Source: Siphonodentalium dalli
Taxonomy: Eukaryota; Mollusca; Scaphopoda; Gadilida; Siphonodentaliidae
Assembly: GCA_032622095.1 (NCBI GenBank)
Contig: CP136064.1
Span: 115,930,004-115,994,003, forward strand
Direction of reading: 5' to 3'
Length of the DNA stretch: 64,000 nt
Under the pieces are notes generated by a model that had not been told where the DNA came from, made no database searches, and worked only from the letters and a program-made list of their open reading frames with translations. A program made the translations under genes and the position numbers. This document shows positions 11,400 through 21,257 of this stretch, in pieces. The number at the start of each line of letters is the position of its first letter. Positions within the stretch are counted from its first letter, which is position 1.

Positions 11400-12569
11400 T
11401 GTCTTGCTTTAAGTCAGTGTGTGTAAACACATACTGGTACCATGTAAACATACAATCAGACATAATCAATCTATATCATAGCCTCGTTGACTTGTAATTT
11501 CTTGGAAGTCATGTGAGCTTCTTCATCTTAGAGTAAGTTAACAAAATTTTACTACTGCCATTAACTTTTATTTGTTCCTACTGAGTCTTGCTAAGAAATG
11601 TGTTGACACTGATGTAATACATTTTTAAAGTAATGTATAATAATATTCCCTTCTATCTGTTTCAGACTATCATATGCATACCATTTGAATAGTCAATTTG
11701 AAGTTTATTGAGACTGGATTTACTGGTAAGTTCAAGAATTTTTAACAAAAAGGGAGACTGTACCTAAATCCAGCCATTTATGGGGCCATCTCCTACTATA
11801 TTCAACTGAAAATGTGCAACGAATGAATGAATTTCAGTCAGCGATGAGTGCAAAATAAACTAATGTACTCTATAAACAATGTAAAACAATATGATAATTA
11901 TAATGAAAATGAGTAAATTGCCTTTTTGCTCATTTTAGTTATAAATATCATATCATTTTACATCATTCCTGGAGTACATTAGTGTATATTACAATCATCG
12001 CTGACTCAAATTCATTCTTTTCTTGCATATTTTCAGTTGAATATAGTAGGAGACAGGGACCAGCCAAGAGGGCGACGTGGGTGAAGAAGTCTCCCTATTC
12101 TTGCTCACTTCGCCCTAATTTTGCAGCCGGGCGAAGTTTAAGTCACCCTGAAAGTTGACCAACGAAAATCGGCAAAATATTCACCCTAATTTACTGCCAA
12201 CATTGAACATTGATTGAACCCAGTTATCCATTGACACTGTTGTAGATAACACCATAGTTACTATTAACATCTGTATTAATCTGATTTGGGAGCATTTTCA
12301 CACCTGAGTGTTGATTGCAGACAGCTGTGAATACGGGTTAGTCTCCGAATGCCAGTCAACTTTAAGTGTGAAAATTAATTAGTGGGATGACCTTCTCGAT
12401 CTGGATTGACGCAGGTCATTATCCCAGCCCAATCTTTTGCCCAAATGGAAGTTTATGATAATGGTCGAATGAACAATTGGACGTTGAGTTGAGGTTTTTA
12501 TTCATATCCATTATTTACATAGCTTACTCATTTTATATGTGAAATTATATACAATAATATAATTCTAAT

Positions 12570-13011
12570 CTAATGTCCAGACAAACGACCCATTGCATCG
12601 AGAAACTCCATTTTGTCAATTTCTCCTCCTCTATGAACTCGCTTATAGTGGCCGATGCTGTTCTCGATGGCTCTATATTTTCTCTTTCTTGGAGCAACTT
12701 TTCCACCACATGCCAATTGAATATATGTTGTACACAGTCCTAGAATCTGACTTGACAATCTGCTTCATTTTCGACATTATGAGTTCTGCGCTGAGTTTGT
12801 CGGGATCTGCTTCGTGATTATGCGGCTTTCCTACACTTGTCACTATGTCATCCTTGGTGTTGACTGTACCTGGACACCATCTAACGCAACATGTCCAGTG
12901 GATACTGTCACTCTTTCTAGTTTTAATACGATATTTGTGACAATCAAACAGCAGATTCCTCCCTCCTTTTCTGTTCTCGATAAATGAAACATTAACCTGA
13001 ACATTAGCCAT
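12570..13011 (-). pseudogene. FLYWCH zinc-finger protein fragment, frameshifted
   Basis: Starting from ATG at 13011, the frame reads MANVQVNVSFIENRKGGRNL, then a FLYWCH finger: a central W-x-C-C at about residues 39-42, a second cysteine before PGTVNT, and a PHNHEADP histidine pair around residue 65. That C..C..H-x-H order and the GG/Y/W spacing match the FLYWCH family, which binds DNA or protein and is often found in Mutator-like transposases and captured host genes. After RTVYNIYS the frame fails. A different frame continues plausibly (GGKVAPRKRKYRAIENS to a stop at 12570), so one small indel probably broke a ~145-residue ORF. The retroposon sits about 45 bp upstream of the ATG. It is either a domain captured by the hAT element or part of its original ORF. 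Confidence 0.6.
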
Positions 13012-13055
13012 TATTATGAAAGATTATGAGAATATCACTGAGGTTGAAGTAAATT

Positions 13056-14235
13056 TTTTTTTTTTTTTTTTTATAATTTTTTTATTGGGTTGTTTTGGGG
13101 TAGCTAGCCCCGGGATTGTCGAAAGGACCGAAGGGCCCTTTCCTTAATCCCTCATGTTTTTGCTTTTATTAGAAATACGAGGGGGGGGGGGGGAAATGAA
13201 AAAAAGATAGCAATTTGGTGATATTTCCTATTTTTTCTTCTTTCTCTTCTTTTTTGGATTAGGCTTCTTTGTTGATGACTGCGGAGATGGAGGAGGAGGA
13301 CGAGATGTCAGCTCCAAGAGGCGTTCAATTTCTTTGGTTTGTCGTTCAATTTCTTCGGTTTGTCTCCTTTGTTCTTCTTGACGTTTCTTTTGCGTTCCTT
13401 TCAGGAACTCCATTTCCCTTTCACAAGCGGCGGCAGATTCTTCCATAGAGCGGGTGGAGTCTGCGCTGTTGTTGTTGTTGTTGGTGCTGGTGGAGCTGGA
13501 GGACACCGGGATGTGCTGGTAATCCGGTGTCCGTGGTGTAAAGCTGTCCAGTTCCACGTCGAAACTGGCGGCAGGAACATCAGGGGTGGTATCCGCGTCC
13601 CTGTCTCCGCTCGTCTCTGTGCCGACAGCAGGGACCTCCGGCAGATCTACGGAGTCCCTGCTAGCTGGTCTGATGTCACCTGTTTCCATGCAGGCCGGGT
13701 CGTCTGGGCGTCTCTCAGACAACTCCGGCCTACCGGCTGTGACACTGGATGGCTGAACCACACGGGGAGGGGTGACCGGCAGATCAACAGTCACCCCCTT
13801 CTTTTTCTTCCATTTCGCCCGTCTGGCTGCGTCCCTTCTCCTTCGAGCTGGCGTCTTTTTCTTAGGAGGCTCCTCTTTCATTGTACGGCTGGTCTTGGCG
13901 TTCCTGCTCCGGGTAGAAGATCTCTGGATACCAGCATCCTCCGTCCGGAATTCAACACAAAGAGTCAAATAGCCCCTGTTAGACTGGAGATTCCAGCTAA
14001 CAATGTCCGCAATTTGAGATCTCTGTATTGCAGCTAACCCGGAGTCAGGGATTAGCTCCATTGTCCGTCGCACTAAGCCTAATCCAAAACCGTCTCACTC
14101 GCCGGCATCAGCACGAGGGCGGTTGCTTCCAATAAAGGTTACAGACCGCGCAACTCACTCGTACCGACGCTCTGACAACAAGGAACTAATTAAGCCAAAT
14201 GAAATCTGACTTGTTCGCTCCACTTGCTGCCAGAG
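13056..14235 (-). mobile_element. Poly(A)-tailed LINE-derived retroposon, 14-bp TSD
   Basis: The 14-mer ggttgaagtaaatt occurs directly before (13042-13055) and after (14236-14249) the insert. On the minus strand the insert begins at 14235, has a ~170-bp leader, one long ORF, a ~170-bp trailer, an AATAAA signal (about 13080) and a terminal A tract (T run at 13056-13072). Tail plus TSD prove insertion by target-primed reverse transcription. At 1,180 bp with no reverse-transcriptase frame, it looks like an ORF1-only half-LINE or a retrocopy of such an mRNA. Confidence 0.85.
13228..14061 (-). CDS. ORF1-like basic coiled-coil protein of the retroposon
   Basis: From the ATG at 14061 (MELIPDSGLAA) to the stop at 13228 the frame is 277 codons, uninterrupted. 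Order of features: an N-terminal block with SWNLQSNRGYLTLCVEF (residues ~25-41); a highly basic stretch (KKKTPARRRRDAARRAKWKK, ~70-90); a long Ser/Thr/Pro/Asp-rich linker; a run of N and S; a Glu/Gln/Arg heptad region (QEEQRRQTEEIERQTKEIER, ~225-250) expected to form a coiled coil; and a lysine-rich C-terminus. A basic region plus a coiled coil is the general layout of nucleic-acid-binding ORF1 proteins of non-LTR retrotransposons, but I cannot name the clade. GC-richer than its surroundings, consistent with a recent insertion. Confidence 0.65.
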   Translation of the reverse strand: MELIPDSGLAAIQRSQIADIVSWNLQSNRGYLTLCVEFRTEDAGIQRSSTRSRNAKTSRTMKEEPPKKKTPARRRRDAARRAKWKKKKGVTVDLPVTPPRVVQPSSVTAGRPELSERRPDDPACMETGDIRPASRDSVDLPEVPAVGTETSGDRDADTTPDVPAASFDVELDSFTPRTPDYQHIPVSSSSTSTNNNNNSADSTRSMEESAAACEREMEFLKGTQKKRQEEQRRQTEEIERQTKEIERLLELTSRPPPPSPQSSTKKPNPKKKRKKKK

Positions 14236-15334
14236 GGTTGAAGTAAATTGCCTTTGCATGCATTTATATAGGTCGATTTGAGTTCAGGTTGTTCACTCAA
14301 GGTACAAACATGCTTATATCATTCACTCACGGAACTAACATACAATGTACACTAACTACGTACCGGTGATAACTATGAGTTATTGTCAGCGTTAATAAAG
14401 CTCACCTGAATAACAAAAACTAGCCCAACATATCACCACAAATCACTAACAGCGGTACTCGTTAGAAGTAATCAATTATTCACACCTCCGTTCACACCTT
14501 CCAAAACAATAGCGACTGACATTCGGAGACGACCCAGTGAATACATCGTCAGGTGTCCACAGTGACTTGTGATTTTGAGATTATCACACCTGAAGCTTAC
14601 AACTCTACACCTTACATCAGATCATCACCCCTTTGTTAAATTATGTAAAGGCCAGAATAACTTTGAAAACAAATTCATTTTTGCAACATATTAATATCTA
14701 CCCATGTTGGGGACCTTTAATGAGTGAGAACCAAAATTATTATATAAAATGCTACCATTCTCTCACAATTATGTTTGGACATTATTCATAGTTATTAGAG
14801 TGATGATTTGAACATAAAGTTTCCACATTTGAACCATTGTTTCATCATTTTAATTTAAATATTACATATCTCCTATTTTCGTTATATAGGTGACTACAGC
14901 ACTTGCGGGCCGATTTCAAATTTGCCAACACACTTCGCCCTGGAGAACGCCCACTTCGCCCTATTTTTGTTACAGGGAGAAGTCACATCGCCCTGAAAAT
15001 CAAGTCGAGGCTGGTCCCTGGTAGGAGATAGCCCCATAAATGGCTGGCTTTAGGTAGAGTCTCCCATTAAGGTAGGGTGTGTGACAAGGTAATGAATGAT
15101 GGTGTTCTTTCACCTGCCTGTAAATATATGCTCATATCTCAATTAAAGTAAATATCTTGCTTAGACCACTGGACGTTCTTAAATATATTGTCTGTATAGA
15201 AACCCCTCAGTTTCCATAAACTCATTTTAAATGTTCTGAATTGTAAAAATATGTATTCAGAAAGAGATCTCTCATCTGAGCAGATAAAATTAGTCTTCAC
15301 ATGAATTATTTGTAAATATTTGGACTTATTGAGT

Positions 15335-16452
15335 CAGGCCTCAGCCTAGGGGTTCAGAACAGGGAGACTTGAAGTCTCCCTCCAGGAAATTTAGGGAGAC
15401 TTCAGGAAATTTAGGGAGACTTCAGGGAGAAGTGAGGAGACTACCAAAAATTGACAAAATATCGCTTTATTTTATAACATCAATAAAAAATTTAAAAAGA
15501 TCAAATAAGAAATAATTTTTGTTTTTTGACTTTATCTGAAATTATCTTAATTAATTGTTATTATATATTTTAAATTTTTGGAAATGTTTTGTGTAGCTAT
15601 CATTTAAGAAAGACAATTATAAAGTTACAGTAGTAGTTAATTTTTAACTAAATAGAAGTAGTATTATTTCCTAGACTGTAGCTTGGAAGATACGTTTGTA
15701 CAGTCTGAATCATGATGCATGTAACTTTGTAAGTTTAATTTGGTCACGACTGTAATGTGGGTGTCTGCTAAAATAAACAATAAGGACTAACTAACAAAGG
15801 AGTTGCAAAAGCTTTTAGTTTTATTGCTAAAGCTTTTATTAATTAATGGCCTCCCTTAATTAATGCCAACATCACTGGTATAATCCGATTAAAGCAATAA
15901 ACTTGACATTTATTTACGGAAGTGGTCTCTTAAAAAAATGCGATGCGGTCTCTTCAAAAAGTGCGATGCGTTACCGAAACGAACTACCGAAGCGCCTGGT
16001 AGATACTCTGATAATGTCGTAATTGTTTTATATCTGAAAAGCGGGACGGCGGTCTTTTAAGTTAATTAAAACATTTATTTGTGACACTCACGATGGTCAG
16101 TAACAACACAGATGCGAACATCTCATCGTGTTTTCAGTGTGTCAAAACATTCGTGATTAACATTCATTGCCGCAAAGGGAACAAAGGCGACTGAATAACA
16201 ACACAAAACAATAGGTTATTTTTTATTTTAAACACTTGGGTCTTTGTCTCTGCATCGTCTGTTTCTTTTTGGGATGGCCGCCACAATTCATCTATATACG
16301 GACATGTCTGGGAAAAAACTAGAAACAAAATTAAGAAAAAGAAAAAAAAATTCCCCCTAAAATTGAAGGCGACTTCGATTTCGCCTTAAAGCGACGATAG
16401 GGCGACAGTAAGGCGACAATCTCGCCCGAGTCGCCTTGTGAGCTGAGGCCTG
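15335..16452. mobile_element. hAT-like element with 8-bp TSD tattgagt
   Basis: The left terminus is CAGGCCTCAGCC and the right terminus GCTGAGGCCTG. Identical tattgagt octamers flank them (15327-15334 and 16453-16460). Subterminal repeats of GGGAGACTTCAGGAAATTTA (two copies near 15395-15430) on the left and GGCGAC/CGCCTTA on the right (16365-16435) parallel the CTTCGCCCT motifs of the 12054-15020 element, so both may answer to related transposases. The interior is AT-rich without an ORF. Confidence 0.88.
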
Positions 16453-16460
16453 TATTGAGT

Positions 16461-17601
16461 TCTCAAACTGCTCGAAGTCCGATAACCTTATCAAAGTCTC
16501 ATTTAACCCTTTCATCGCAGGTTTAGCATTAAAGATCCTGTGCCAGTCCATTCTCTTAATATGTGCTAGTCTCCAAAATTTGGTCAAATCTTAAATTTAT
16601 GTATTTTCAGTTATGTACAAAAAAAAAATTCAAATTCACAACATCATCAAATGTCATGTCCATTTTGTCGGCCTTACTTTCCTGATTCCAGAACAGAAAA
16701 CTATTCGCAGATCCGTTGAATATATTTTGAGTTGTGTGCCTTCAAATATTTGAGTTTACTTGATTTTGGAGCTTCAATTTCTCAGAATGGGCCAAATTCC
16801 ATATTTTATGGTCAATTATTTAAAAGACTAGAGAAAAAAGAAGTGAATTTTCACTGTTTATGTAATTTCCTCACTAGGTAAAACACAAAACATTAATTTA
16901 AGCATCTATGATTAAGAAGAAAAAAGTATTCTCAAACAAATTGTGCTTTCCATTGTATAGAGTTAACCAAATTTGCATCTGACACCTCAAATATTCGCGT
17001 GATGAAATACAATATTTCAGTTCATGTAACTCCATAAATTGATATCCATATGCCCTGCTTTTCTTATAACCTTTTCAATTTACTAGATTGAACAAATTGT
17101 AAAGGAATTAACATAAATATGTTGAAGAAAATCAACTTATGGCCCTATGAACCCTTAGTCTTAACTTGTTTTCCAAAAATGCCGCATTTTTGTCCATTGT
17201 AAAAGATTTTGGTGCATAAATATAAAAAAACAATGGGTGTTTAATGTGTAAAATAGGGCCCTGCGAATCGGAAATTTGGAAACCAAATCGAATCGAATCG
17301 GGTGTCCAAGTACTGGACATAGAAAATATATAGCTGACCATCGAATCTCATTCTAATTATTTCTAATTATTTGTTATACATTTTCGAATATGAAACAAGG
17401 AACCAAGTTCACAGCCAAATGTTTGGTGACTGACGTCATTCTCAACTTTATGTTTGAACGAAAATCTAGATAAGATATCACTTAGTATAATACATGACAT
17501 GTGCATCATCTAAGCAGTAAGCACATACCTTGACACCAACTATAAAATGAATAATTACAACTGAATATACACTATTCAACTACTCTACATATATATATAC
17601 A
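16461..17601. other. AT-rich non-coding stretch
   Basis: Nothing coding. Positions 16500-16570 (CATTAAAGATCCTGTGCCAG and context) are a diverged relative of 34340-34400 in the large inverted repeat. TAGGGCCCTGCGAATCGG at 17254-17271 followed by AATCGAATCGAATCG looks like a transposon terminus; an inverted match lies at 22194-22212. Confidence 0.4.
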
Positions 17602-18309
17602 CTAGCCGATGAGCCCGACGTTGTCCGGGCTATTCAAAAACCAAATTTCAAGTCGATAGCTCTACCCAGCCCGACGTTGTCCGGGCTATTCAAAAACCAA
17701 ATTTCAAGTCGATGAGCCCGACGTTGTCCGGGCTATTTAAAAACCAAATTTCAAGTCGATAGATCCACCCGTTTCCGAGATCTGGTCTGCGCATGCACGA
17801 AGCTGGCGTCGCACGGGGTCGGCGACCCGATAAAATTCGTATCCGGGGCAAGATACATTCACATAGCAAATTTCAAGTCGATAGCTCCACCCGTTTCCGA
17901 GATCTGGTCTGCGCATGCGCGAAGCTTGCGTCGCACGGGCTCGGCGACCCGATAAAATTCGTATCCGGGGCAAGATACATTCACACACCAAATTTCAAGT
18001 CGATAGCTCCACCCGTTTCCGATATCTCGTCTGCGCATGCGCGAAGCTGGCGTCGCACGGGCTCGGCGACCCGATAAAATTCGTATTCGGGGCAAGATAC
18101 ATTCACATACCAAATTTCAAGTCGATAGCTCCACCCGTTTCTGAGATCTCGTCTGCGCATGCGTCGCACGGGCTCGCCAATACGACAACGACCACCGCCT
18201 GGTCAAACTGCACACACGTACCAAGTTTCGTCCCGATCGGTCGAGAATCGTAGATTTGTATTAATGACAAACAGACAGACAGACAGAGGTCTTCAAAATA
18301 TATATGAGA
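17602..18309 (+). mobile_element. Pearl/HINE-like element 1 with 122-bp core array
   Basis: Layout: a head of ~50-60-bp repeats (GCCCGACGTTGTCCGGGC hairpin plus AAATTTCAAGTCGATAG), then about 3.5 core monomers of exactly 122 bp (ATAGCTCCAC at 17881, 18003, 18125), then a unique tail with a GACAGACAGACAGA microsatellite and terminal CTTCAAAATATATATGAGA. A fixed head, an internal satellite-like array and a tail microsatellite match the bivalve 'pearl' elements and Helentron-associated (HINE) elements; family membership is inferred. Overlapping ORFs on both strands are translations of the array. Confidence 0.7.
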
Positions 18310-19116
18310 CTAGCCGATGAGCCCGACGTTGTCCGGGCTATTCAAAAACCAAATTTCAAGTCGATAGCTCTACCCAGCCCGACGTTGTCCGGGCTATTCA
18401 AAAACCAAATTTCAAGTCGATAGCTCCACCCGTTTCCGAGATCTGGTCTGCGCATGCGCGAAGCTGATCGAGCCCGACGTTGTCCGGGCTATTCAAAAAC
18501 CAAATTTCAAGTTGATGAGCCCGACGTTGTCCGGGCTATTCAAAAACCAAATTTCAAGTCGATAGCTCCACCCGTTTCCGAGATCTGGTCTGCGCATGCG
18601 CGAAGCGGGGTCGGCGACCCGATAAAATTCGTATCCGGGGCAAGATACATTCACATAGCAAATTTCAAGTCGATAGCTCCACCTGTTTCCGAGATCTGGT
18701 CTGCGCATGCGCGAAGCTTGCGTCGCACGGGTTTGGCGACCCGATAAAATTCGTATCCGGGGCAAGATACATTCACACACCAAATTTCAAGTCGATAGCT
18801 CCACCCGTTTCCAATATCTCGTCTGCGCATGCGCGAAGCTGGCGTCGCACGGGCTTGGCGACCCGATAAAATTTGTATTCGGGGCAAGATACATTCACAT
18901 ACCAAATTTCAAGTCGATAGCTCCACCCGTTTCCGAGATCTCGTCTGCGCATGCGCTGCACGGGCGTCGCACGGGCTCGCCAATACGACAATGACCACCG
19001 CCTTGGCAAACTGCACACACGTACCAAGTTTCGTCCCGATCGGTCGAGAATCGTAGATTTGTATTAATGACAAACAGACAGACAGACAGACAGAGGTCTT
19101 CAAAATATATATGAGA
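18310..19116 (+). mobile_element. Pearl/HINE-like element 2, abutting element 1
   Basis: The head CTAGCCGATGAGCCCGACG begins at the very base after element 1 ends (TATATATGAGA then CTAGCC). Same head repeats, core array and tail as element 1, with a rearranged head (extra CGAGCCCGACGTTGTCCGGG units at 18468-18540), and the same 3' end at 19116. A head-to-tail junction with no spacer suggests tandem or rolling-circle-type propagation, or unequal exchange. Confidence 0.7.
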
Positions 19117-19615
19117 TGTAACAGTGCTTGTTAATGTGATAGTCACCAATGACTGCTAGATGACTATATTCCAAAGATTTCAGGACTGATGTATGCTGTA
19201 TCATAAACAATGGCATGCACATTGATGCGCAAGGCCCACCGCATCAGAACCCGGATGTCTACTTGTAATAATGCATTCCATTTGATGGAGGTAACTCTAT
19301 GCAATAATCATGTACATTTTATCCCTGAATTTAATAAAAGGTGGCATTACATGGCTTGCTTGTCGATCAGAATGCATTTATGTGAGGGACCATCGTAACA
19401 TGTTAATATATTGTAGGTGGATCGTTGAATATTAACAGTGTGGGGGGGGGGGGGGTTTAAATGTATCAATATGCAACTAGTATAGTTATGACACAAAACA
19501 CTCTTAATTGGGAAGGTCTTGACTTTTGATCTGTATATCCTGATTATAGGTACTTAAAAGTTATACACTATATTTTACACACAAATTTTCCAAGGACCAC
19601 CAGTGTTACTTGTTC

Positions 19616-19738
19616 CAGCCCTTGAAATTGGCCATGGCAATAAGCAATGTCATGGGAAAAAGCCGTGGCAACATTTGGAATCTAACATGCCACAGCATTG
19701 AATTTGCCGTGGGACATTTTTTCTAATTTCAAGGGCTG
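19616..19738 (+). mobile_element. 123-bp hAT-like MITE
   Basis: Perfect 14-bp inverted ends, CAGCCCTTGAAATT and AATTTCAAGGGCTG. The interior matches 2693-2843 and, inverted, 11278-11399. No target duplication is recognisable here. A G tract (about 19442-19455) lies 160 bp upstream. Confidence 0.65.
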
Positions 19739-19855
19739 CATGTACTGACCTCCACGAAAGTACGACGGACTGCCATTTGGACGTAATCCCATAACTATTT
19801 TAGCCTAAACTCTAATATAGAGGGTGATGATAGGGTGCAAATTTAATTTCAGACA

Positions 19856-19945
19856 TTATGACTTCTCCCTGATAGCAGTCCACTTCTCCCTAATTATCAA
19901 ATAGGGAGAAGTGACTTCTCTGAATTTGAAACTTCTTGGTTGGTC
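19856..19945 (+). repeat. Relic right end of the 12054-15020 hAT family
   Basis: GACTTCTCCCTGATAGCAGT, CCACTTCTCCCTAATTATC, AGGGAGAAGTGACTTC and TTGGTTGGTCTCG align in order with the last ~90 bp of the 12054-15020 element (CACTTCGCCCT, CCACTTCGCCCTATTTT, AGGGAGAAGTCAC, GGCTGGTCCCTG). No partner end is present, so this is a decayed fragment. Confidence 0.55.
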
Positions 19946-20073
19946 TCGTTCGGGATTCAGGTGGAAATGACACTTGAGACAATTTTATTTTCAACCAATT
20001 GAGGCGAAATGGTGAAGTTGGGGAGCAACGCATCACCAAAAAATTACATCTTTGTAAACAAGTACAAGTTGAA

Positions 20074-20372
20074 GGGTCTCGGTGACTCAGTCGGTTAGGT
20101 ACAACTCAAGGCCGTCTCGCCCTCCAGCACTGGCGATGAGGGTTTAAATGTACATGTTTCCATGATCTACTTTGTAACTTAAAATCTATATCTGGTGGAG
20201 TTGCCAGTTACACGCCAATGGCCAGTGGTTTGCCGCTCAAGGTCGACGAGTTTATCAGCCATTGAAATCACTGTCAGATTAGCCGTAAGTGTGCAGATTG
20301 CCTCCACCACTAACATTTGCAATGTTGTGATATAGCCTTAGTTGCTGGAAGTGGTATTAAACCCAAATCAAT
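20074..20372 (+). mobile_element. tRNA-derived SINE with 15-bp TSD
   Basis: Identical 15-mers caagtacaagttgaa flank the element (20059-20073 and 20373-20387). The head GGTGACTCAGTCGGTTAGGT is a clear tRNA A box; GATGAGGGTTTAAATGTAC, 35-40 bases on, is a drifted B box. The body contains a GGTGGAG...CTCCACC inverted pair. The 3' end GGTATTAAACCCAAATCAAT with an AATC tail is typical of molluscan SINEs. 299 bp. The TSD shows LINE-mediated retroposition. Confidence 0.85.
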
Positions 20373-20445
20373 CAAGTACAAGTTGAATGTGTCTAGCTTG
20401 AATTGACTGAAGCATTTTAATATGTGGTGGGATTACTGTAATGAT

Positions 20446-20996
20446 CCATGCACGGGGTAGGAACTGCTCCGCGAGGCTGATACCTCTTCCGATCTTCGGT
20501 CCAGTTCTTATCCGATCTGGTCAATGTCACTGGGGATTTTCCCATGGTAAATAATGCAAGTTTTACACAACAGAGATATATATGCAGTTCATTTGTTGTA
20601 TATACCTTGCCAGCTACCTCAACTATCAAGACATACTAGTTGGAAATTGTTAAGTAAATGTGGAATAGTAGAATTTATCCATTTTAAGAAATGTTCCAGT
20701 TCACTAGTGATGGGTCCCAGTTCACCATTGATAAGATCCGTTCACTACCCGAACATCTATGCAACAGACTTTTGGTCAAATAAGTGTGCACATGTGTATG
20801 TTTGAACTAAAACTTCACACTGGACTCACTTTTTTAAAAATTTAATCGCTAATGGTTATTGCGATGTAAAGGACGTCTGTTTTGGACCAAGTACAAAGAA
20901 CTCGCAAGAGAACTGGACACTGATCGATAGTGAACTGGACCGAAAATTACAAGAGGAACTTTTCTCATGGAGCAGTTCCTACCCCGTGCCATGGCT
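20446..20996. mobile_element. ~550-bp element with ~80-bp imperfect TIR
   Basis: The left end GCACGGGGTAGGAACTGCTC (20449) is inverted at 20971-20990. Homology continues inward as TTCGGTCCAGTTC / GAACTGGACCGAA and related blocks, giving ~80-bp arms with indels. No ORF or clear TSD. Confidence 0.6.
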
Positions 20997-21108
20997 GCAT
21001 CTATTGCTTAGTTTATACATTTGTTGCAGTGACGACTTTTGTGAATTATCAGGACATTCTGATCTTAATGAAGTGGAATGCAACCCCCACTACCAGTGAG
21101 ATCAGTGT

Positions 21109-21257
21109 ATTAACTGTCATGTGGACTGTTTTTATGGAGATGTAACCGTGAGGTAAGTGGTCATAACTCGTGTAAAACCCGAAGGTTTTTACATACAAGT
21201 TATGACCACTTACCTCACGGTTACATCTCCATAAAAACAGTCCACATGACAGTTAAT
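21109..21257. repeat. 149-bp near-perfect hairpin
   Basis: The left arm from ATTAACTGTCATGTGGACTG through ATGTAACCGTGAGGTAAGTG to GTCATAACT is exactly inverted on the right. The centre (TGTAAAACCCGAAGGTTTTTACA region) is itself nearly palindromic. It would fold into one ~70-bp stem. Confidence 0.85.

Larger units (their letters stand above)
12054..15020. mobile_element. hAT-like element with 8-bp TSD gtaggaga, carrying FLYWCH relic
   Basis: Ends are CAGGGACCAGCC and GGCTGGTCCCTG; the flanking 8-mers gtaggaga (12046-12053, 15021-15028) are identical. Subterminal zones are rich in CTTCGCCCT/CTTCTCCCT motifs on both sides. A second inverted pair (GTCTCCGAATGCCAGTC near 12341, its inverse near 14513) extends the terminal symmetry. 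The element was 1.77 kb before a retroposon (13056-14235) entered it. The only protein signature is a FLYWCH finger (minus strand). No hAT transposase is visible, so it is non-autonomous. A diverged end of the same family lies at 19856-19945. Confidence 0.85.
11752..15065. mobile_element. Outer foldback MITE, split by a hAT insertion
   Basis: The left part 11752-12053 starts GGGAGACT. The right part resumes at 15029 and ends AGTCTCCC at 15065. The 45-bp ends match inversely (CCAGCCATTTATGGGGC core, ATCTCCTAC). Within the left part the sequence folds back on itself: TACTATATTCAACTGAAAAT near 11793 against its inverse near 12030, with GAATTTCAGTCAGCGATGA and ACTAATGTAC arms between. Removing the inner insertion and one target copy leaves a ~339-bp foldback element with no coding capacity. 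Confidence 0.75.

Noticed and set aside
13339-14037. 232-residue plus-strand frame opposite the retroposon ORF
   Set aside because: Antisense shadow of the GC-rich minus-strand ORF1-like frame, whose orientation is fixed by the poly(A) tail and AATAAA.
17737-19149. Arginine-rich 84-residue frames (MVCECILPRIRIL...)
   Set aside because: They are read through the 122-bp core of the pearl/HINE-like elements on either strand, with no start context or independent support.
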